Positions 1-6,000 of a stretch of DNA of 6,093 bases are shown here, one piece after another (position 1 is the stretch's first letter; every line of letters begins with the position of its first letter). Made by a program: the position numbers and the translations under genes. The DNA is taken from NCBI GenBank assembly GCA_027490345.1, contig JAIXYF010000431.1, forward strand, positions 1 to 6,093, read 5' to 3'. Below the pieces are notes generated by a model, which did no database searches, was not told where the DNA came from, and was given only the letters and a program-made list of their open reading frames with translations. Source of the stretch: Novosphingobium sp. GTDB taxonomy: Bacteria > Pseudomonadota > Alphaproteobacteria > Sphingomonadales > Sphingomonadaceae.

Positions 1-1
1 G

Positions 2-715
2 CCGACCTACAGCGCCACGGTCATGGCCGACAAAGTGGCGGGCTTGACCGGTGCCTATGCCGTGATCGCCGCGCTTTATGCGCGCGAGAAGACGGGTGAG
101 GGCCAAGAAATCGAAGTCCCGATGTTCGAGACGCTGGTCTCCTTCGCCGCGACCGAGCACATCTGCGGCTCGCTGTTCGATCCCCCGCTCGGGCCGCCGG
201 TCTACCCGCGCGCCACCTCGCCCTCACGCAGGCCCTACAAGACAGCGGACGGCCATGTCGGCGTGATGATCTACAACGACAAGCAGTGGCAGGCCTTCTT
301 TCGCGAGCTGGGCGATCCGGAATGGTCAAGCGATCCGATGTTTGCATCGATGCGCAGCCGCAGCGAGAATATCTCGGCGGTGCTGGCCCATGTCGAGAAA
401 GTCATGGTCACGCGCACCACAGAGGCCTGGATGGAGCTTTTCCGCCGCGCTGAAATTCCCGCCACCCCCATCGCCTCGCTCGAAGACCTGCTGCACGATC
501 CGCATCTGGTGGAAACGGGCTTCTGGCACAGCGCCGAAACGGAGCTTGGCACCTTGCGCTATCCCGGCATTCCCACGAATTTTTCCGGCACCCCCGGCGC
601 CATCGGTGATCCCGGGCCGACGCTCGGCGCAGACAGTGCGGCCGTGCTGGCGGAAGCGGGCTTCGGCGAAGCAGACATCGCGGCCATGGTCGCCTCAGGA
701 GCAGTCTTGTCATGA
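2..715 (+). CDS. Family III acyl-CoA transferase (CaiB/BaiF), C-terminal part, 5' end outside window
   Basis: Likely moves CoA between an acyl-CoA donor and a carboxylic acid in the cytoplasm, activating a substrate for beta-oxidation-like breakdown. The frame is open from base 2, so the ATG at 23 is internal: the codons before it (PTYSATV) read on smoothly in the family pattern. 237 residues are visible of about 400 usual in this family. The ADKVAGLTGAYAV stretch near the visible start matches the family segment that carries the catalytic Asp; the candidate is the Asp codon at 29-31. REKTGEGQEIEVPMFETL follows, a hallmark of the fold. Further on, RPYKTADGHVGV, the DPHL segment and the PGIPTNFSGTPG tail fit the C-terminal half. 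The stop overlaps the next start as ATGA. The family call is firm; the substrate is unknown. It could equally be annotated as a CoA-transferase-like racemase, a related activity in this superfamily. Confidence 0.93.
   Translation, partial: PTYSATVMADKVAGLTGAYAVIAALYAREKTGEGQEIEVPMFETLVSFAATEHICGSLFDPPLGPPVYPRATSPSRRPYKTADGHVGVMIYNDKQWQAFFRELGDPEWSSDPMFASMRSRSENISAVLAHVEKVMVTRTTEAWMELFRRAEIPATPIASLEDLLHDPHLVETGFWHSAETELGTLRYPGIPTNFSGTPGAIGDPGPTLGADSAAVLAEAGFGEADIAAMVASGAVLS
697..701 (+). promoter_or_regulatory. Ribosome binding site of the DUF35 gene
   Basis: AGGAG lies inside the end of the CoA-transferase gene, ten bases before the ATG at 712. It supports that start, together with the ATGA stop/start overlap. 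Confidence 0.6.
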
Positions 716-1080
716 TCGGTCCCGCAGCCGAATGGGATGCCGCCCTCGCCGAAGGGCGCTTCCTCCTCCAGCGTCCGACAGGCGGCGGGGCCACGGTGTT
801 CCCGCCCCGCGCCTTCGCCCCCGGCACGGGCGCAGCGCTCGAATGGTTCGAGGCTTCGGGCCACGGCACCGTCTATTCCGCCACGTGGATTCAGCGCAAA
901 CCGCCCGAGCCAGCTTATAACGTGGTGCTGGTCGATCTGGCCGAAGGCGCGAGGCTGATGGGCCGCATCGAGGGCGTGACGCCCGAGACGCTGCACATCG
1001 GCATGCCCGTCAAGGCCCGCATCATCGCCGGGGAAACCCCGGTCGTCGTGTTCGATCCGGTGGAGCAGGCCGATGGGTGA
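712..1080 (+). CDS. DUF35 / OB-fold protein with degenerate zinc ribbon, probable partner of the thiolase-like protein
   Basis: A 122-residue protein of the 'zinc-ribbon and OB-fold' (DUF35) family. The N-terminal helix (about 5-17) leads to a remnant rubredoxin-like ribbon (20-40) that keeps the VFPPRAFAPG core. An OB-fold follows, with EWFEASGHGTVYSAT (44-58), a YNVVLVDLAEGARLMGRI strand pair (69-86), the GMPVKARI strand (97-104) and VVVFDP (111-116). The four positions where the family normally has Cys are Pro22, Gly25, Ala36 and Thr39, and the protein contains no cysteine at all, so it should not bind the usual zinc. In characterised systems such proteins dimerise with thiolase-like subunits and help form the CoA-ester site. 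The thiolase gene next door makes the same role likely here. The start at 712 overlaps the upstream stop, and AGGAG precedes it. The stop lies inside the thiolase start region. Confidence 0.88.
   Translation: MIGPAAEWDAALAEGRFLLQRPTGGGATVFPPRAFAPGTGAALEWFEASGHGTVYSATWIQRKPPEPAYNVVLVDLAEGARLMGRIEGVTPETLHIGMPVKARIIAGETPVVVFDPVEQADG
1062..1065 (+). promoter_or_regulatory. Ribosome binding site of the thiolase-like gene
   Basis: GGAG seven bases before the ATG at 1073, within the last codons of the DUF35 gene. It fixes the start at 1073 and supports translational coupling of the pair. Confidence 0.6.
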
Positions 1081-2224
1081 CAACTTTCCGCGCGGCCGCG
1101 TCTCGGTCGCAGGCGCTGCCACGTTCGGCGTGGGCGAAATGCCCGGCCATTCGACCATCGAGATGGCGGGCAAGGCGGTCGGTCTCGCGCTCGCCGATGC
1201 CGCGATCAATCTGTCGGAAGTGGACGGCCTGTTCATCGCACTGCCCGATGATCTCTTCGCGGGTCTCAGCCTCGCGCAATATCTCGGCCTGCATCCGCGC
1301 TTCACGGACAACAACCGCGCGGGCGGGGCCTCGTTCATGAGCCATCTCGTGACCGCGTGCATGATGCTCGATGCCGGCTACCTTGATTGCGCGGTGATCG
1401 CCTATGGCGCCAACCAGCGCTCCAGCGGCGGCAAGCTTTCCACGCCCGCACGGCCCGACCGGTGGGACGCGCCCTACAATCCGATGTACCCGCTCTCGTT
1501 CTATGCGCTGGCCGCCGCGCGCCATATGCACCAGTATGGCACCACGCGTGAGGAACTGGCGAGCGTTGCCGTGGCCGCGCGCGCATGGGCCAACACCAAT
1601 CCCGAAGCTTTCGCCAAGGGGCCGCTCACCATCGAAGATGTGATCGGCTCGCGCCTGATCAGTTCACCCATTCGCGCGCGCGATTGCTGCCTGGTGACGG
1701 ACGGCGCCGCCGCCATGGTGCTCACCCGCACAGACCGCGCCAAGGACGGCCCGCGCCCGCTCGTCCCCGTGCTCGGCGCGGCGGCAGCCACGTGGTACAA
1801 CTCGGTCACGCAAGCGGATGACATCACGGTGACCGCTGCGGCCGAATCCGGCCCTCGCGCGATGGCGATGGCAGGCCTTGCGCCCGGCCAGATCGATACC
1901 GTCCAGCTCTACGACGCCTTCACCATCAACACGATCCTGTTCCTCGAAGACCTCGGCTTCTGTGCCAAGGGCGAAGGCGGCAAGTTCGTGGCAAGCGGTG
2001 CAATTTCGCCGGGCGGCAGCCTGCCGGTCAACACCAACGGTGGCGGCCTTTCCTGCTGCCACCCGGGCATGTACGGCATGTTCGCGATGGTGGAGGCCGT
2101 GCGCCAGATGCGCGGGGACGCCGCGAACCAGATCGCGGGCGCCAAAACCGCCCTCGCCCACGGCAATGGCGGCACGCTTTCGGCGCAGGCAACGGTAATT
2201 TTCGGCAACGCCGCAACGGTCTGA
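1073..2224 (+). CDS. Thiolase-superfamily protein lacking both catalytic cysteines (SCP2-thiolase / lipid-transfer / Ltp2-like)
   Basis: 383 residues, the usual length for the non-decarboxylating SCP2-type thiolase family. It starts with GRVSVAGAATFGVGEMPG, a typical thiolase first strand, followed by the EVDGLFIALP segment (49-58). At the position of the nucleophilic Cys it has GGASF (84-88). The EAFA-like motif is replaced by YDAF (280-283), the GHP motif appears as CCHPGMYG (328-335), and the C-terminal CxGxG loop is HGNGG (363-367). Both thiolase cysteines are therefore missing, so ordinary Claisen thiolysis is unlikely. Related proteins without these cysteines, such as the steroid side-chain aldolase Ltp2, work with a DUF35 partner and cleave carbon-carbon bonds by retro-aldol chemistry. 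Tyr280 and Tyr334 are candidate acid/base residues by analogy. The overlap with the DUF35 gene supports a complex. The fold is firm; the aldolase role is inference. Confidence 0.9.
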   Translation: MGDNFPRGRVSVAGAATFGVGEMPGHSTIEMAGKAVGLALADAAINLSEVDGLFIALPDDLFAGLSLAQYLGLHPRFTDNNRAGGASFMSHLVTACMMLDAGYLDCAVIAYGANQRSSGGKLSTPARPDRWDAPYNPMYPLSFYALAAARHMHQYGTTREELASVAVAARAWANTNPEAFAKGPLTIEDVIGSRLISSPIRARDCCLVTDGAAAMVLTRTDRAKDGPRPLVPVLGAAAATWYNSVTQADDITVTAAAESGPRAMAMAGLAPGQIDTVQLYDAFTINTILFLEDLGFCAKGEGGKFVASGAISPGGSLPVNTNGGGLSCCHPGMYGMFAMVEAVRQMRGDAANQIAGAKTALAHGNGGTLSAQATVIFGNAATV

Positions 2225-2255
2225 TTGGCCCGGTTCGGCGCAAAATGAGCCTGAT

Positions 2256-2283
2256 GGCCCGGCAGAAAGAGGTTTGCCGGGCC
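2256..2283 (+). terminator. GC-rich inverted repeat between operon and RTX gene, possible terminator
   Basis: Nine bases (GGCCCGGCA) are matched exactly by their reverse complement at 2275-2283. The pairing extends inward by one G-U and one A-U pair, leaving a loop of six. It begins 31 bases after the thiolase stop. No T-run follows on either strand, so a classical intrinsic terminator is not shown. It may instead be a 3' RNA-stabilising hairpin or a weak or Rho-assisted end. Confidence 0.4.
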
Positions 2284-2293
2284 GCTCCTGTGC

Positions 2294-2299
2294 GATAAT
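2294..2299 (+). promoter_or_regulatory. Weak candidate -10 box for the RTX gene
   Basis: GATAAT, five of six matches to the TATAAT consensus, is 30 bases before the RTX start and downstream of the inverted repeat. The best upstream TTGCCG (2274-2279) is only 14 bases away, too short for a standard sigma-70 promoter, and lies within the hairpin. This is a suggestion only. The position is where a separate promoter would be expected if the RTX gene is not read through from the trio. Confidence 0.2.
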
Positions 2300-2329
2300 C
2301 GTCAGCGCCTGAACGACGGATCGGGCCGC

Positions 2330-3049
2330 ATGGGCACAGTTTACGGCACGAGTGGCAACAACACGCTGAACGGCACCGCTGGCGATGATGTGATCGATGC
2401 CGGGGCGGGCAGCGATACAATCCGCGCTGGTGCTGGCAACGACACGATCCGCGATATCGGCGGCCGCCTCAATACCATCGACGCGGGCGACGGCGACGAC
2501 CGCATCGATTTCCTCGACACCTATGGCGGCGGCCGCAGCACCCCGTTCGGCACGATCCCCACCACGATCACCATCGCGGCGGGGGCGGGCCGGGATACCG
2601 TATGGTTCAGCGCCGCGCGCACCGGTTCGGCCGCCATCGATCTGGGCAGCGGCGATGATGTGCTCTGGCTCAGTCAGGCGCTGGAACGCGGCCCGGTTAC
2701 GCTGACGCTGGGCACCGGGCGTGACCGGGTGATCCTGACCGACACATATCAGGCCAATCCTGCCCTGCGCATCACTGATTTTGCCGCGGGCCAAGCAGGC
2801 GATGTGCTCGATCTTTCGCGCTTCCTCGCCGTCAGCGGGCCGAACTGGCTGGGCTTCAGCGGGATCGAGACCAACACCTTCGCCGACGCAAGGCTGCTGC
2901 TGCGGCAGGACGGCGCGGATACGCTTGTCCTGTTGGATGACAACGGCCCCGCGCCCGATACCGTGTTTGCCCAGCCGCGCGTGCTGCTGCGCCTTGTCGG
3001 CGTCGATGCAGGCCGCCTCACCGCTGCCAATTTTGCCGGGCTGGACCCC
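2330..3049 (+). repeat. RTX module 1
   Basis: Residues 1-240. The RTX cluster at 2342-2512 has about five nonapeptides, including AGAGSDTIR and AGAGNDTIR. Three rungs follow at 2576 (AGAGRDTVWF), 2639 (DLGSGDDVLWL) and 2705 (TLGTGRDRVIL). ITDF is at 2771, GADT at 2912, and the module closes with LTAANFAGLDP. Confidence 0.85.
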
Positions 3050-6000
3050 GCCGGAACGCCGCTGACCCGGACCGCCGAAAGCGGCACCAGCAGCAATGAC
3101 GTGGTTTACGGCGGGATATCGGGCGATCTTTCCGGCTTCGGCGGCAACGACCGGCTGGAAGGCGCGGCAGGCAGCGACCGGCTCCGCGGCGGCGCGGGCG
3201 ATGATACCCTGAACGGCGCGTTCGGCGATGATCGGCTCGAAGGCGGCGCGGGCGACGATACGCTTGATGGCGGCTCGGGCAACGACACTCTGCTCGGCGG
3301 CGACGGCGAGGATACGCTTGCCGATACTGCATCGGGCAACGACAGGCTCGATGGCGGGGCGGGGAACGATACGATCCTCGTGATCCGCCCGCCCCAGCGC
3401 TTTTCCGATATCCGCCGCAGCGATGTGGTCACGGTGCTGGGCGGCAGCGGCAACGACCGGGTGACGTATACCAACCCAGGCTCATCCGATGTCACGCAAC
3501 TGGGCGTAAATGTCACGCTTGCGGTCGATCTGGGCGATGGCGACGATGAGCTGCGCCTGAACCTGCTGCGCACTTCGGCCACAATCACGCTGGGCGCGGG
3601 GCGCGATACCGTGATCCTCACCCCCAACTATCTCACCGTGCGAGCCACGGCGGTGATCACCGATTTCGTCGCCGGAAAGGGCGGCGACCGGCTCGATCTG
3701 ACCGACGCACTGGGCAAGCAATACGCAGGCTTCATCGGCGGCGACGGGTTTGCCACGGGCGAACTGCGGCTGATCCAGCAAGGCGCGGATACGCTTGTCG
3801 CCTTCGATTATGATGGGGAAGGCGCCAGCGACGGCACCCAGCCCATCGTCATCCTGCGCGGCGTTGCGGCCGAAAGTCTGACGGCAGAAAACTTTGCCGG
3901 GATCGATCCACGGTTGGCCCCGGCGCGGGCGCAGACCATGGCGGGCACCGCTGCTGCCGACGATCTGATCGGAACCGCCGGTGCCGATACGGTGCGCGCG
4001 GGCGGCGGCGCCGACAGAGTGCTGGGCCGCGCGGGCAACGATCTGCTTTTGGGCGAATCCGGCCGTGACACGCTGGACGGCGGACGCGGCAGCGACCGGC
4101 TCGATGGCGGGAGCGGCGATGATACGCTGATCGTGCTGGGCGACGGATCGGACACCGTGCTCGGCGGGACCGGCAACGATACCATCGATTTTCAGTTCTA
4201 TTATCCGGGCGGCGGCAGCACCTTTGGCGCGGCAATACTCAACGCGGGCGACGGCGACGATCTCGTCACCTTCGCTGCTGAGTATCTCTCGCTCAAGGCG
4301 GACCTCGGGGCCGGGGATGACCGGATCACGTTCACCGGCCTGCCGCTTCAGGGCACCACGCTCACCCTTGGCAGCGGCACTGATGTCGTCACGCTCGATC
4401 TCGCCCTCGCCTCGCAGCAGCGCACCACCATCACCATCACTGATTTTCAGGCCGGCAATGGCGGCGATGTGTTCGATGTCACCGAACTGTTTCGCACGCT
4501 GGTCGGCGCCGGGGTCGACAAGATGCGCTGGCTGGCCGGCGATGTGGACGAACTTTACAATGCCTTCGTCGGTGCAGCCCGCTTCGAACAGCGCGGCGCC
4601 GATACGGCCCTTATCCTCAACACCTGGGCGAACGACGAAGTCATCGCCCTGTTCCAGAACACCCGCGCCAGCCAGTTCACCGCGTACAACGTCGGCGGCC
4701 TGCCGCTCCACCCCGTCACCGCCGCGCCGGGCGATTCGGCGGACACCTGGACCGGCGCGGCGGGCGAGGATGTGGTGGGCGGCAATGGCGGCAACGACCT
4801 GCTGCGCGGGCTGGGCGGCAACGATATCCTGCGCGGCGGCACGGGCGATGACCGCATCGAAGGCGGCGACGGCGATGATCTCCTGCTCGGCGGCGGCGGC
4901 AAGGATGCGCTTTATGGCGGGGCAGGCAACGACCGGCTTGGCGGAGCCACCTTCCTCGACGGCGGCGACGGCAACGATCTGATCAGCACCGGCATTGCCA
5001 TCAAGGCCTATGGCGGCGCGGGGGATGATCGCATTGTCGTGGCGGGGGGCGGTCTTGCCGATGCCTTCATCGGCCAGACCGGGATCGTCGATGCGGGCAG
5101 CGGCAACGACTACGTCGAGCTGGAAGATGCAGCCAACGCGTGGGACACGGGCGCCACCACGCTTGTCAATCTGGGCGCGGGCGATGATGTGATCGTGGCG
5201 GGCGATCTGCGCGGCACGGTCACGCTCGGCTCCGGGCGCGACACCATCCGCCCGTTCGGCTACCAGAGCCAGCAGCTGGTCATCGCCGACTTTCAGACCG
5301 GCGAGGGCGGCGACCGCGTCGATTTCGGCTCGATCGGCACCGAGGAATTCGCCAACCCGTTCTTTGGCCTGTTCGAACTGATGCAGGACGGGGCCGACAC
5401 CGTGCTGATCGGCCGGGGCGGCTTCGATACCCGCCTCAACATCCGCTTCGTCGGCACCAAGGTCGCCGATTTCACCGATGCAAACTTCACCGCGTCGCAG
5501 TTCCCCCGGCTCGATCCCCATCCGGCGACCTTCCAGACGCGCACGATCACCGCCACCACCGAACTCGCAGCGGGCGAAACCATCACCGTCCGAGACCCGC
5601 GCCCGGTGCGGGGGACCGGCACTGCCTATCTCTATGCCTCGGCTGATGGCAGCGCGGTCTTCACCAATCACGCCCGGATCGAAGTCACCACGCCGTCCGC
5701 GCTCTATGGCAAGTCGACTGCGGCGATCCTGCAGGGCGAAATCGGCTTCTTCTCGGCAGGCACGGGCCGCATCGTGAATGCTGCCAATGGCGCGCTCGTC
5801 GTCAGCGCGCGCGGCGATGTCACCGGCTATGCGGGACGATCCGGCGGCATCGATTTCACCAATGCCGGGCTGATCGATGTTTCGGGCCAGCAGCTCGATT
5901 CCCCGTCCGATACCACCCGCATCACCGGGGTCTCCATCGCTGACGGCACCGATACCCTGATTGCCAATTCCGGCACGATCCGCGCCTCGGGCGGCGGCGT

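Noticed and set aside
23..715. ATG at 23 as the true start of the CoA transferase
   Set aside because: The frame is open to the window edge, and the residues before this Met fit the family. Starting here would leave the enzyme with only its C-terminal half.
559..1531. Minus-strand open frames of 267 and 169 codons
   Set aside because: Antisense to the coupled CoA transferase, DUF35 and thiolase-like genes, with Arg/Ala-rich shadow composition.
2245..2298. 17-codon ORF in the intergenic gap (MSLMARQKEV...)
   Set aside because: Very short, overlaps the inverted repeat, has no clear ribosome binding site and no recognisable leader-peptide pattern such as residue runs.
1664..2794. 376-codon open frame on the minus strand across the gap
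   Set aside because: It spans antisense to the thiolase-like gene, the intergenic hairpin and RTX module 1. No recognisable motif, while both sense genes are well supported.
4224..4982. 252-codon + strand frame inside the RTX gene
   Set aside because: Ser/Arg/Ala-rich product of an alternative frame of the repeat DNA. The RTX frame is continuous through the same stretch.
3095..5041. Regular short DNA repeats resembling a CRISPR or tandem array
   Set aside because: The periodicity is about 27 bases, equals nine codons, and varies at synonymous sites. It is explained by RTX nonapeptides, with no identical repeats or spacers.
3482..5671. 729-codon open frame on the minus strand
   Set aside because: It lies fully opposite the RTX modules. 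Its translation is low-complexity Ala/Ile/Val/Arg text that mirrors the Gly-Asp repeats, with no domain. GC-rich repeat genes commonly leave such antisense openness.
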